64,000 nucleotides of DNA, taken from NCBI RefSeq assembly GCF_029846715.1, contig NZ_JARVWW010000016.1, positions 1 through 64,000 of the forward strand, read 5' to 3'. Of the stretch, positions 53,937 to 64,000 are shown piece by piece; the first letter of the stretch is position 1; each line of letters begins with the position of its first letter. Made by a program: the position numbers and the translations under genes. Below the pieces are notes generated by a model. It did not search any database and was not told where the DNA came from. It saw nothing but the letters and a program-made list of their open reading frames with translations. This DNA comes from Bradyrhizobium nivariense (GTDB lineage: Bacteria > Pseudomonadota > Alphaproteobacteria > Rhizobiales > Xanthobacteraceae).

Positions 53937-54110
53937 CTTGTTGTCCTGACCGTGCTGGCCGCCCTGTTGCTGGCCGGGACGATCGCCCTGGCGCATCGGA
54001 TCCTTCTGCTGCTGCTGCCCGGGTTTCTGACCACCGCCCTGCTGCTGCCCTGGCTGCTGGCCGGGATTCTGACTCTGCTGACCCGGATTCTGGTTCTGCT
54101 GCTTCGTCAT
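53934..54110 (-). CDS. Gln/Gly-rich small protein (58 aa)
   Basis: A 58-residue protein starting MTKQQNQNPGQQSQNPGQQ and ending GGQHGQDNK. Over 35% of its residues are Gln, the rest mostly Gly, Pro, Asn and charged, so it must be disordered. It has ATG, an upstream GGGAG, a stop and a strong terminator, which together support a real, short gene. The (Q/N)NPGQQ units repeat. Possible roles are stress-induced hydrophilic protein or chaperone-like disordered protein; no evidence fixes this. Confidence 0.75.
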   Translation of the reverse strand: MTKQQNQNPGQQSQNPGQQPGQQQGGGQKPGQQQQKDPMRQGDRPGQQQGGQHGQDNK

Positions 54111-54374
54111 TCGGGGAAACTCCCTTGTTCGACGTCAGGGCTGAGATAACGACTGGCATCCACTTTGGTTGCCTTACGGAACCGGGTTCCGCCCATTGCG
54201 GGGGCGCCGGAGCGCCAAATGATCTCTGTAAAAGCCTTTATGCGGAGGCGGGGCCGGTTGCAGCCGCCAGTTCCCTCCTGTTACAAAACCACGAGAACGC
54301 TCAAGGGCTGCCGGGGCCCGAGAACTCTTCAAAGAGCTCCCTTTGAGCCCGCGTCAGGTTTGGTACGGCAGCCC

Positions 54375-55292
54375 ATGGATTATTTCGCCCAGCAGCTCAT
54401 CAACGGCCTCGTGCTCGGCTCCATCTACGGACTGATCGCGATCGGCTACACGATGGTCTATGGCATCGTCGGCATGATCAACTTCGCTCATGGCGACGTC
54501 TTCATGATCGGCGGATTCGTCGCCCTCATCACCTTCCTGCTCCTGATCTCGACCGGCCTGACCGCGATCCCGGTGATCCTGCTTATCGTGCTTCTGGTCT
54601 CGATGGCGATCACGGCACTTTACGGCTGGACCATCGAGCGCATCGCCTACCGGCCACTGCGCCACTCTTTCCGCCTCGCTCCGATGCTGTCGGCGATCGG
54701 CATGTCCTTCGTGCTGACCAACTATTCGCAAGTGGCGCAAGGCGCCCGCGTCAAGCCGATCCCGCCCTTCATCACCGGCGGCTACACGCTGCATGAGAGT
54801 CAGGACGGATTCGTGATCCAGCTCTCCAACATCCAGATCATGGTGGTCGTCACCACCATCGTGCTGCTGGCGATCTTCACCTGGCTGGTGTCGCGCACCC
54901 GGCTCGGGCGCGACATGCGCGCCTGCGAGCAGGACCAGACCATGGCGGCGCTGCTCGGCGTCAACGTCGACCGCACCATCTCCATGACCTTCGTGATCGG
55001 TGCCGCACTCGCGGCCGTCGCGGGCCTGATGTACCTGCTCTATTACGGCCTGGTCGACTTCTTCATGGGCTTCGTCGCCGGCATCAAGGCGTTCACCGCG
55101 GCCGTGCTCGGCGGCATCGGCTCGCTGCCGGGTGCCATGCTTGGCGGGCTCGCGATCGGCCTGATCGAAACGTTCTGGTCGGCCTATTTCTCGGTCGAGT
55201 ACAAGGACGTCGCCGCGTTCTCGATCCTGATCGTCGTGCTGATCTTCATGCCGACCGGCCTGCTCGGCCGTCCCGAAGTCGAAAAAGTCTGA
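54375..55292 (+). CDS. livH: branched-chain amino acid ABC permease LivH
   Basis: A 305-residue inner-membrane permease with about eight helices. QQLINGLVLGSIYGLIAIGY begins it; GMINFAHGDVFMIGGFV and GIKAFTAAVLGGIGSLPGAM are family blocks. The ATG at 54375 is chosen because it opens the first conserved helix. livM follows after 11 bases. First gene of a livHMGF-J operon for import of leucine-type amino acids. Confidence 0.94.
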   Translation: MDYFAQQLINGLVLGSIYGLIAIGYTMVYGIVGMINFAHGDVFMIGGFVALITFLLLISTGLTAIPVILLIVLLVSMAITALYGWTIERIAYRPLRHSFRLAPMLSAIGMSFVLTNYSQVAQGARVKPIPPFITGGYTLHESQDGFVIQLSNIQIMVVVTTIVLLAIFTWLVSRTRLGRDMRACEQDQTMAALLGVNVDRTISMTFVIGAALAAVAGLMYLLYYGLVDFFMGFVAGIKAFTAAVLGGIGSLPGAMLGGLAIGLIETFWSAYFSVEYKDVAAFSILIVVLIFMPTGLLGRPEVEKV

Positions 55293-55303
55293 CGGACCGC
55301 CGA

Positions 55304-56625
<1,322 letters not shown>

Positions 56626-56629
<4 letters not shown>

Positions 56630-57459
56630 GCGCCGACAAGATTCTCAGCGTCGACCGGCTGACCATGCGCTTCGGCGGCATCGTCGCGGTGCACGACCTG
56701 TCGTTCGCCGCCGAGCGGAAGAAGATCACGGCGTTGATCGGGCCGAACGGCGCCGGCAAGACCACCGTCTTCAACTGCATCACCGGCTTCTACAAGCCGA
56801 GCAGCGGCACCATCCGCCTCACCCATGACGACGGCACAATAATCGCGCTGGAGCGGCTGAACGATTTCCGCATCGCCAAGCGGGCTAAGGTCGCCCGCAC
56901 CTTCCAGAACATCCGGCTGTTTCCGGGCATGACGGCCCTTGAAAACCTGATGGTGGCGCAGCATAACGCGCTGATGCGCGCCTCCGGCTTCACCTTCCTT
57001 GGGCTCATTGGCGCGCCCGGCTACCGCGACGCCGAGAAGCACGCGATCGATCTTGCCACCGACTGGCTCAAGCGGGTCAATTTGCTCGAGCGCGCCGACG
57101 ATGCCGCCGGTAATTTTGCCTATGGCGACCAGCGACGGCTCGAGATCGCACGCGCGATGTGCACCGAGCCCGCGCTTTTGTGCCTCGACGAACCCGCCGC
57201 CGGCCTCAACGCGCGCGAGAGCGCCGCCCTGAGTGAGCTCCTGCTCTCGATCCGCAACGAGCTCGGCACCTCGATCCTGCTGATCGAGCACGACATGTCG
57301 GTCGTGATGGAGATCTCCGACCACATCGTGGTGATGGACCATGGCGTGAGGATCGCGGAAGGCTCCCCGCGCGAGGTTCGCGACGATCCTAAGGTGATCG
57401 CCGCCTATCTCGGCACCGATGAGGAAGAAGCCGTGGCCGTCATGGAGTGCGGGTCGTGA
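56626..57459 (+). CDS. livG: branched-chain amino acid ABC ATPase LivG
   Basis: A 277-residue ATPase. Walker A GPNGAGKTTV near residues 42-51, Q-loop FQNIRLF, signature NFAYGDQRRLEIARAM (the degenerate form typical of LivG) and Walker B LLCLDEPAAGLN. It overlaps livM and livF by 4 bases each, so stoichiometric translation is likely. Confidence 0.94.
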
Positions 57460-58199
57460 CGCCGGCACCGACGCCCCTGCTCGCGATCCGCAGCCTTCGC
57501 GCCGCCTACGGCAAGATCGAGGCGCTGAAGGGCGTCGACGTCGAGATCAACGCCGGCGAGATCGTGGCGCTGATCGGCGCCAACGGCGCCGGCAAGTCGA
57601 CGCTGATGATGACAATCTTCGGCAAGCCGCGCGCCCGCGCCGGCCAGATCCTTTACGAAGGCCGCGACATTACCGAGGTTCCCACCCACGAGATCGCGCA
57701 TTTGCGCATCGCGCAATCGCCGGAAGGCCGCCGCATCTTCCCGCGCATGAGCGTGGCGGAAAACCTCCAGATGGGGGCGGACGCCACCGGATGCACCGAC
57801 GCCGAACGCGACGCGAGCCTAGAACGCGTATTCACGCTGTTTCCGCGGCTGAAGGAACGCTACGCCCAGCGCGGCGGAACTCTGTCCGGCGGCGAGCAAC
57901 AGATGCTGGCCATCGGCCGCGCCCTGATGAGCCGTCCTCGCCTGCTCCTGCTCGACGAGCCTTCGCTTGGGCTGGCGCCGCTGATCGCGCGCCAGATTTT
58001 CGATGCGATCCGCACCCTGAACCGGCAGGACGGCCTGACCGTGCTGATCGTCGAGCAGAACGCCAACCATGCGCTCAAGCTCGCCCATCGCGGCTATGTC
58101 ATGGTCAATGGCCTGATCACGCTGGCCGGGACCGGAGCCGAGTTGTTGCAGCGCCCCGAGATTCGCGCCGCCTACCTGGAAGGCGGCCGGCACCGCTGA
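57456..58199 (+). CDS. livF: branched-chain amino acid ABC ATPase LivF
   Basis: A 247-residue ATPase with GTG start overlapping the livG stop as GTGA. Walker A GANGAGKSTLMM near residues 42-53, signature TLSGGEQQMLAIGRAL, Walker B LLLLDEPSLGLAP. It pairs with LivG as a heterodimer. A GTG at 57447 is an alternative start three codons earlier. Confidence 0.94.
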   Translation: MTPAPTPLLAIRSLRAAYGKIEALKGVDVEINAGEIVALIGANGAGKSTLMMTIFGKPRARAGQILYEGRDITEVPTHEIAHLRIAQSPEGRRIFPRMSVAENLQMGADATGCTDAERDASLERVFTLFPRLKERYAQRGGTLSGGEQQMLAIGRALMSRPRLLLLDEPSLGLAPLIARQIFDAIRTLNRQDGLTVLIVEQNANHALKLAHRGYVMVNGLITLAGTGAELLQRPEIRAAYLEGGRHR

Positions 58200-58370
58200 G
58201 GCCGGCCAAGAACGAACCCCGCGCGCCCCACGTGCTGCCGAATGTGGCGAGATATCTCCGCCAATGCCCGTATTTTGCCGGTGACTTCTCCCCAAATTCA
58301 TTCGAGAATGGTGCCGGTTTGGACCGGGCGTGCCCGGCAACTTCCACAGGCGACCACCTCGAGGTATCTC

Positions 58371-59489
58371 ATGAAATCACTGAAGCTCATCGGTCTGGCA
58401 TTCGGCGTATCGATCGCGCTGTCGAGCGCGGCATTCGCGCAGGATGTCACCATCGCAGTCGCAGGCCCGATGACCGGCGGCGAGTCCGCCTTCGGCCGCC
58501 AGATGAAGAACGGCGCCGAAATGGCCGTGACTGACATCAACGCCGCCGGCGGCGTCAACGGCAAGAAGCTCGCGCTCTCCGTCGAGGACGATGCCTGCGA
58601 TCCGAAACAGGCGCGCTCGGTCGCCGAGAAGATCGCGGGTGCGAAGATGCCATTCGTCGCCGGGCACTATTGCTCGTCGTCGTCGATCCCGGCCTCGGAG
58701 GCCTATGCCGACGGCAACGTGCTCCAGATTACCCCCGCCTCCACCAATCCGAAGTTCACCGACAGCGGACTGTGGAACGTGGCGCGCGTCTGCGGGCGCG
58801 ACGACCAGCAGGGCTTGGTCGCGGCGCAATACATCGCCAAGAACTTCAAGGGCAAGAACATCGCGATCCTCAACGACAAGACCACCTACGGCAAGGGTCT
58901 CGCCGATGAAACCAAGAAGGCGCTCAACAAGGCCGGCATCACCGAGAAGATGTACGAGTCCTACAACAAGGGCGACAAGGACTTCAACGCGATCGTCTCG
59001 CGCCTGAAGCGCGACAACATCGATCTGGTCTATGTCGGCGGCTACCATCAGGAGAGCGGCCTGATCCTGCGCCAGATGCGCGACCAGGGCCTCAAGACCA
59101 TCCTGATGGCCGGCGACGCGCTCGCCGACAAGGAGTACGCTTCCATCACCGGCCCGGCCGGCGAAGGCACGCTGTTCACCTTCGGCCCCGATCCGCGCAA
59201 CAAGCCGACCGCGAAGAAGATTGTCGACGCCTTCAAGGCCAAGAACATCGACCCCGAGGGCTACACGCTCTACACCTACGCGGCGATGCAGGTCTGGTCG
59301 CAGGCGGCCAAGAAGGCCGGCACCACGGACGCCAAGAAGGTCATGGCGACCATCAAGGCCGGCAAGTGGGACACCGTGATCGGGCCGATCGAGTATGACG
59401 CCAAGGGCGACATCAAGCAGCTCGACTACGTCGTCTACAAATGGGACGCCAAGGGCGGCTACACCGCTATCAGCGGCAGCGGCACGTAA
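58371..59489 (+). CDS. livJ: branched-chain amino acid binding protein (LivJ/LivK-type)
   Basis: A 372-residue periplasmic binding protein. Signal peptide MKSLKLIGLAFGVSIALSSA then AFA, cleaved before QDVTIAVAGPMTG. VAGHYCSSSSIPASEAYADG is the segment where Ser/Ala hold the amino acid carboxylate; AILNDKTTYGKGLADETKKA and YVGGYHQESGLILRQMRDQG are family regions. GAGG lies six bases before the ATG. A terminator follows. It completes the Liv importer in one operon. Confidence 0.94.
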   Translation: MKSLKLIGLAFGVSIALSSAAFAQDVTIAVAGPMTGGESAFGRQMKNGAEMAVTDINAAGGVNGKKLALSVEDDACDPKQARSVAEKIAGAKMPFVAGHYCSSSSIPASEAYADGNVLQITPASTNPKFTDSGLWNVARVCGRDDQQGLVAAQYIAKNFKGKNIAILNDKTTYGKGLADETKKALNKAGITEKMYESYNKGDKDFNAIVSRLKRDNIDLVYVGGYHQESGLILRQMRDQGLKTILMAGDALADKEYASITGPAGEGTLFTFGPDPRNKPTAKKIVDAFKAKNIDPEGYTLYTYAAMQVWSQAAKKAGTTDAKKVMATIKAGKWDTVIGPIEYDAKGDIKQLDYVVYKWDAKGGYTAISGSGT

Positions 59490-59530
59490 GCGCGCTTGCC
59501 GGGCCTGAAGGCCTCGTCCAATCATCACCG

Positions 59531-59558
59531 CGCCCCGGCTTGCCCCGGGGCGTTTCTT
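59531..59558 (+). terminator. intrinsic terminator of the liv operon
   Basis: Stem CGCCCCGG / CCGGGGCG with six-base loop, then TTTCTT, 41 bases after the livJ stop. Confidence 0.8.
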
Positions 59559-59570
59559 CCTGCGTCAGGG

Positions 59571-59957
59571 TCAGACGGCTGCCGGCAGCTCGCCGTCCGC
59601 CGCAGCTTGGGCCTTCCGCAGTGCTTGAAGAAGATCGTTCGGCCGAAACGGCTTTTGCAGGCAGATCACGTTGGCGAGGTGGGACGATTGTTCCATGAAG
59701 TCCAGCGCCGTCATCCCCGACACGGCAACGACCGGGAGCCTCGGTGCAAGCTCGCGCAGGGTCGCGATGACCTCGACGCCGCTGGTGTCGCCGAGGAAAA
59801 TGTCCACGATTGCCGCGTCGAAGCAGGTCTCGGTGAAGGCTTTCACCCCGGCCGCGCCGCTGTCGGCCTCAACGACGTCGTAACGGTTGACGCGCAGCAC
59901 GATCGCGACCATCGCACGGACGTCCTCCTGGTCGTCGATGATGAGAACGCGGGGCAT
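59571..59957 (-). CDS. single-domain response regulator
   Basis: A 128-residue receiver with no output domain. Acidic pair Asp8-Asp9 in RVLIIDDQEDV, phospho-acceptor Asp52 in DAAIVDIFLGD, Ser80 in AVSGMT and Lys102 in CLQKPFRP are all present, so it can be phosphorylated. Such proteins act as phosphate shuttles or on motility and hybrid kinases; the large hybrid kinase encoded divergently next to it is a likely partner. The ATG at 59957 begins the receiver. Confidence 0.9.
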   Translation of the reverse strand: MPRVLIIDDQEDVRAMVAIVLRVNRYDVVEADSGAAGVKAFTETCFDAAIVDIFLGDTSGVEVIATLRELAPRLPVVAVSGMTALDFMEQSSHLANVICLQKPFRPNDLLQALRKAQAAADGELPAAV

Positions 59958-60177
59958 AGGGAACAACTCCCGGATCCTGAAATCAAAATGCCCGATTCAA
60001 ACCTGGAACCCGTAGCGGCGGGAGGGCATTATGGCACCGTCCAGTAAAGGCATCAAATCCGCTCCCTGGTGCTCGTTCCCACTAAAATTAAGTAAACTGT
60101 AACCTTCGGTTGAGTCGCGGTGGGTTTTGTCATGATGCGTGCCCAGAACGCGCTACCATGGACGAAAATTGGGCCAA

Positions 60178-63003
60178 ATGAGATTGGCAAAGATGCTCAA
60201 GACCGATCTGCGAGAGCTGAACGTGTCCGCGACGACCGATCGAAACACATTCCTTTCGACGTTGCCGGCCACCCCGACAGACCGCACCGCAGCATTGGCG
60301 ATCGTGGGCGTCTCCTCGATCCTGTTCGCAGTGGCCGTGCCCTTCGCAGGTATCCCGCTGCTGCCTGTGCCAGCCTTCGTCGCGAGCTATCAATCCGCCC
60401 TCGCCGTCGCAGACATCGTCACCGCGGTCCTGCTGTTGTCGCAGTTTGCGGTGCTCCGGACCCGCGCGCTGCTCGTGCTCGCGACGGGCTATCTGTTCAC
60501 CGCCGCGGCGGCCATAGTGCATGCCCTTACCTTCCCCGGACTTTTTTCCCCGACCGGGTTGCTGGGTGCCGACCGGCAGACCACGGTCTGGCTCTACATG
60601 GTCTGGCACGGCGGCTTCCCGCTCTGCGTATTGGCCTATGCCTGGCTGAAGGAGGCCGACGGTGGCGCCCGGATCGCAGGCTCAGCAAGCAAGGCGATCC
60701 GCGTCAGCGTGCTCGGCGTCGTTGCGGTCATGATCGTCCTGACCTGGATCGTCACTGCCCAGCACGACCTGCTTCCGGTCCTGCTGCGCGATAGCCATTA
60801 CACGCAGATCATGATCGGCGTGGTGTCCTTCGTCTGGTCCTTGAGCTTCGCCGCGCTGGTCTCGCTGTGGTTCCGGCGTCCGCATTCGATCATCGACGTC
60901 TGGCTCATGGTCGTGATGTGCGCCTGGCTGTTCGACATCGCGCTGTCGGCGATCGTCAACGTCGCGCGCTTCGATCTCGGCTTCTACGCCGGCCGCCTCT
61001 ACGGCCTCTGCGCAGCGACTTTCGTGCTTGCGGTGCTTCTGATCGAAAATGTCCGCCTCCAGGCCCAGACGGTGGGCCTCGTCGGCCGGCTGCGCCAGCA
61101 GTCGGCATTGGATCGCGACTACTACGGCAAGCGCCTCGCCCTGTACGGCGCCGTTGTCGAATCCGCCAATGATGCCATCATCACCAAGACGCTCGACGGT
61201 GTCATCACGGGCTGGAACAAGGCCGCCGAACACCTGTTCGGCTATACCGCCGCGGAGGCCATCGGCCAGCCGATCGACATCATCGTGCCGGAGGACCGCA
61301 AGGCCGAGGTCAGGGGTATCCTGAACCGGGTCGGCGGCAACGAAGCCATCGCCCAGCACGAAACGGTCCGCATGCGGAAGGACGGCCGTCCGCTCGACGT
61401 CGTCCTCAATATTTCTCCGCTGAAATCAGCCAACGGAGAGATCATCGGCGCCTCCAAGATCGCCCACGACATCACGGAAGAGAAGCAGTCACGGGAAAAA
61501 CTGCGCCGCGAGGTCGAGGAGCGGCAGCGCATCTTCGAGACCTCGCAGGACCTGATCCTGGTCACCGACGGTTTTGGCAATTTCATCCAGGTCAGCCCGA
61601 GCGTGAAGACCATCCTCGGCTTGAGCCCGGACGACATGATCGGGCACAGCGCCACCGAGTTTATTCATCCTGATGACCTCCAGAAGACGCGCGACGAGAT
61701 GCGCGCGGCACGGCGTGGCGCGGTCAAGCGGAGCTTCGAGGCGCGCTACTACCACTACGATGGTCACGAGGTCACGCTGAACTGGATGGGCACCTGGTCC
61801 GAGCCGGTCAAGCGCCATTTCTTCATCGGCCGCGACCTCACCGAGAAGCAGGCCGCCGAGGCCCAGTTCAGGCACGTCCAGAAGATGGATTCCATCGGTC
61901 AATTAACCGGCGGTGTCGCTCACGACTTCAACAATGTGCTGACCGTCATCACCGGCACGATCGGCATTTTGGCGGACGCGGTCGCTGACCGTCCCGAGCT
62001 CGCCGCCATCACCAAGCTGATCGATGATGCCGCCGAGCGCGGCGCGCAACTGACCAAGCATCTGCTCGCCTTCGCCCGCAAGCAGCCGCTCCAGCCGCGC
62101 GAAATCGACGTCAACGCATTGACGCTCGAGGCCGCAAAGCTCCTGCATCCCACCCTCGGCGAGCAGATCACCATCATGCCGCAGCTCACCGAGGATGCGT
62201 GGCCGGCACTGATCGACCCGGGTCAGCTCTCCACCGCGATTCTCAATCTCGCGCTGAACGCGCGCGATGCCATGCCCGACGGCGGCACGCTGGTGCTGGA
62301 GACCCGCAACATCTTCCTCGACGACGGCTATGCCAGCATGAATCCCGACGTGGTGGCCGGCAATTATGTGATGATCGCGGTCAGCGACACCGGCTCCGGA
62401 ATCCCGCCGGAGTTGATCGACCGGGTGTTCGACCCCTTCTTCACCACCAAGGAGGTCGGCAAGGGCACCGGCCTCGGGCTCAGCATGGTGTTCGGCTTCG
62501 TCAAGCAGTCCGGCGGCCACATCAAGATCTACAGCGAGGAAGGCCACGGCACGAGCGTGAAAATCTACCTGCCGCGCTCGAGCGGCGTGCAGGAGACCGA
62601 GTTCGAGGCGCTGCAGAACGTACCCATCACCGGCGGCGACGAGAAGATCTTGATCGTCGAGGACGACACGCTGGTGCGGCAATACGTCGTGACCCAGATC
62701 AAGAGCCTCGGCTATGCCGCCCTCGAAGCCGCCAACGCGGCCGAAGCCCTCATCATCATCGACGCCGACAAGGACATCGACCTGCTGTTCACGGACGTCA
62801 TCATGCCGGGCAGCATGAACGGCCGCCAGCTCGCCGATGAGGCGGCCCGCCGCCGCCCCGACTTGAAGACGCTGTTCACCTCGGGCTACACCGAGAACGC
62901 CATCGTCCATCACGGCCGGCTCGATTCCGGCGTGCTGCTGCTGGCCAAGCCCTACCGCAAGTCCGAGCTTGCCAAGATGCTCAGGACCGCGCTCGCCGGT
63001 TGA
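60178..63003 (+). CDS. MASE4-PAS-PAS hybrid sensor histidine kinase
   Basis: A 941-residue membrane kinase. Residues about 40-290 hold eight helices of the MASE4 sensor (LLGADRQTTVWLYMVWHGGF is typical). Two PAS domains follow (about 320-435 and 445-565). His582 in GGVAHDFNNVL is the phosphorylated His; NARDAMPDGG, DTGSGIPPE and GKGTGLGLSM form the ATPase. The C-terminal receiver has Asp873 in LLFTDVIMPG. The start is uncertain: ATG 60178, ATG 60193 and GTG 60139 are in frame and none has a strong ribosome-binding site. What it senses is unknown. Confidence 0.9.
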   Translation: MRLAKMLKTDLRELNVSATTDRNTFLSTLPATPTDRTAALAIVGVSSILFAVAVPFAGIPLLPVPAFVASYQSALAVADIVTAVLLLSQFAVLRTRALLVLATGYLFTAAAAIVHALTFPGLFSPTGLLGADRQTTVWLYMVWHGGFPLCVLAYAWLKEADGGARIAGSASKAIRVSVLGVVAVMIVLTWIVTAQHDLLPVLLRDSHYTQIMIGVVSFVWSLSFAALVSLWFRRPHSIIDVWLMVVMCAWLFDIALSAIVNVARFDLGFYAGRLYGLCAATFVLAVLLIENVRLQAQTVGLVGRLRQQSALDRDYYGKRLALYGAVVESANDAIITKTLDGVITGWNKAAEHLFGYTAAEAIGQPIDIIVPEDRKAEVRGILNRVGGNEAIAQHETVRMRKDGRPLDVVLNISPLKSANGEIIGASKIAHDITEEKQSREKLRREVEERQRIFETSQDLILVTDGFGNFIQVSPSVKTILGLSPDDMIGHSATEFIHPDDLQKTRDEMRAARRGAVKRSFEARYYHYDGHEVTLNWMGTWSEPVKRHFFIGRDLTEKQAAEAQFRHVQKMDSIGQLTGGVAHDFNNVLTVITGTIGILADAVADRPELAAITKLIDDAAERGAQLTKHLLAFARKQPLQPREIDVNALTLEAAKLLHPTLGEQITIMPQLTEDAWPALIDPGQLSTAILNLALNARDAMPDGGTLVLETRNIFLDDGYASMNPDVVAGNYVMIAVSDTGSGIPPELIDRVFDPFFTTKEVGKGTGLGLSMVFGFVKQSGGHIKIYSEEGHGTSVKIYLPRSSGVQETEFEALQNVPITGGDEKILIVEDDTLVRQYVVTQIKSLGYAALEAANAAEALIIIDADKDIDLLFTDVIMPGSMNGRQLADEAARRRPDLKTLFTSGYTENAIVHHGRLDSGVLLLAKPYRKSELAKMLRTALAG

Positions 63004-63061
63004 GCCTGCGGCGTCCCTGCGATATCGCTGAAGCGGACGCCTTTCAGCCTGCGGAGCCGCC

Positions 63062-64000
63062 TTGAAAAACCTTCTCACCGATATCGCCGGCGTCCGCGTC
63101 GGCCATGCTCACGATGCGAAACTCGCCTCGGGCGCGACCGCGATCATCTTCGATGCCCCCGCGGTTGCGGCAATCGACGTTCGCGGCGGCGGACCCGGCA
63201 CGCGCGAAGACGCGTTGCTCGACCTCGCCAGCACCGTCGATCGCGTTGATGCGATTGCGCTGTCCGGCGGCTCCGCCTTTGGGATCGAGGCCGGTGGCGG
63301 CATCCAGGCCTGGCTCGCCGAACAAGGCCGCGGCTTGCGGATTCGCGAGGCGGTGATTCCGATCGTGCCGGGCGCGATCGTATTCGACCTGCTCAACGGT
63401 GGCGACAAGGCCTGGGGGCGCTTCGCGCCCTATCGCGATCTCGGCTACGCCGCAGCCTTGGCCGCAAGCCACGATTTCGCGCTGGGCAGCGTCGGCGCAG
63501 GCCTCGGTGCCACCACCGCGACCTTCAAGGGCGGACTCGGGTCGGCTTCCGCGGTCCTGGCCAACGGCGTCAAGGTCGCCGCGATCATGGTCGTCAACGC
63601 GGTCGGCAGCACAACCGTCGGCGAAGGGCCGTGGTTCTGGGCTGCGCCGTTCGAGGAGAACGGCGAGTTCGGCGGGCGCGGCCTGCCGTCCGCGTTCACG
63701 CCGGACATGCTGGCGATGCGCATCAAGGGCGGGCCCGCCGCGAGCGCGCGTGAGAACACCACGATCGGCCTCGTCGTCACCGATGCCACGCTGACCAAGG
63801 CCCAAGCCAAGCGGCTTGCGATGATCGCGCATACCGGGTTTGCCCGTGCGATCTATCCGGTGCATGCCCCGACCGACGGCGACGTGCTGTTCGCCGCCGC
63901 GACTGGCGAGAAGCCGATCGAGCCGCTGGTCGGCCTCACCGAGCTCGGCACAGTCGCCGCCAACGTGGTCGCGCGCGCAATCGCACGCGGCGTCTACAAT
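63062..64000 (+). CDS. P1 family (DmpA-like) peptidase, cut by window end
   Basis: 313 residues are visible, and the frame is still open at base 64000. Start TTG at 63062 with GGAG five bases upstream. DIAGVRVGHAHDAKLASGAT and GGGPGTREDALLD begin the DmpA fold; ALSGGSAFGIEAGGGIQAWL and VGAGLGATTATFKGGLGSAS follow. Self-cleavage is expected before the Thr in ENTTIGLVVTDA (about 230), giving an N-terminal nucleophile. These enzymes release N-terminal amino acids from peptides or act on D-amino acid esters and amides. It follows the kinase gene by 58 bases. Confidence 0.87.
   Translation, partial: MKNLLTDIAGVRVGHAHDAKLASGATAIIFDAPAVAAIDVRGGGPGTREDALLDLASTVDRVDAIALSGGSAFGIEAGGGIQAWLAEQGRGLRIREAVIPIVPGAIVFDLLNGGDKAWGRFAPYRDLGYAAALAASHDFALGSVGAGLGATTATFKGGLGSASAVLANGVKVAAIMVVNAVGSTTVGEGPWFWAAPFEENGEFGGRGLPSAFTPDMLAMRIKGGPAASARENTTIGLVVTDATLTKAQAKRLAMIAHTGFARAIYPVHAPTDGDVLFAAATGEKPIEPLVGLTELGTVAANVVARAIARGVYN

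Noticed and set aside
53811..54149. 112-codon plus-strand frame (Leu-rich) over the Gln-rich gene
   Set aside because: Antisense of CAG-rich codons gives CTG runs that look like a membrane protein; the minus frame has a start, stop and terminator.

Overview
The window reads as a stretch of chromosome from a high-GC alphaproteobacterium, most likely Bradyrhizobium or a very close relative. This is inferred from the gene set (Anbu operon, usg, one groESL operon with a CIRCE-like site, Cox-type CO dehydrogenase accessory genes, MASE4 hybrid kinase, CHASE2 cyclase), from strong GC bias at third codon positions (which creates long mirror ORFs), and from several families of short palindromic intergenic repeats. 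No tRNA, rRNA, transposase, integrase or CRISPR array was seen.

Layout. 0.2-1.5 kb: a purine salvage phosphoribosyltransferase and a molybdopterin-binding protein, both on minus. 1.8-6.8 kb: the Anbu operon (circularly permuted ATP-grasp, alpha-E protein, transglutaminase, proteasome-like Anbu peptidase) followed by an SDR. 7-9.6 kb: an MFS exporter divergent from a NupC nucleoside transporter. 9.6-14.2 kb: an accessory patch (rhomboid protease; threonine aldolase, orphan solute-binding protein, LysR) whose two right-hand boundaries each carry a remnant of the nupC 3' end. 14.3-17.6 kb: a TPR/SPINDLY O-GlcNAc-transferase-like protein, a cupin with a histone-like tail, and Usg. 17.7-20.8 kb: groESL and signal peptidase I. 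21-25.8 kb: LysR with divergent isochorismatase and GST, then a caspase-like protein convergent with a Tlde1-type L,D-transpeptidase-like protein. 26.4-31.6 kb: a FecR-domain protein with a CHASE2 adenylate cyclase, then a lipid-linked sugar module (GT2-GtrA fusion and GT39). 31.9-35.8 kb: small secreted or membrane proteins, a DUF72/DUF488 pair, a PhzF epimerase and a broken amidohydrolase. 35.9-41 kb: a TetR-controlled HlyD/ABC efflux operon ending in a class III cyclase. 41-43.3 kb: ArsR/AHSA1/GFA operon, DUF2000 and DUF4189 proteins. 43.5-50.3 kb: a Cox (CO dehydrogenase) cluster that contains coxG, S, M, D, E, two XdhC/CoxI-type proteins and a MobA-like protein, but no large catalytic subunit. 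50.5-53.2 kb: protocatechuate branch genes pcaB, pcaD, pcaC. 53.2-54.1 kb: a membrane protein and an untracked 58-residue Gln/Gly-rich protein. 54.4-59.5 kb: a complete branched-chain amino acid ABC transporter (livHMGF plus binding protein). 59.6-63 kb: a stand-alone receiver and a hybrid kinase. The window ends inside a P1-family (DmpA-like) peptidase.

Working together: the best-defined units are the Anbu operon, the Liv transporter, the TetR-HlyD-ABC-cyclase operon with a near-perfect operator, and the Cox maturation cluster. The most unusual observations are the repeated nupC 3' ends around accessory blocks, a palindromic repeat read in frame through the N-terminus of the HlyD lipoprotein, and the Cox cluster without its catalytic subunit.
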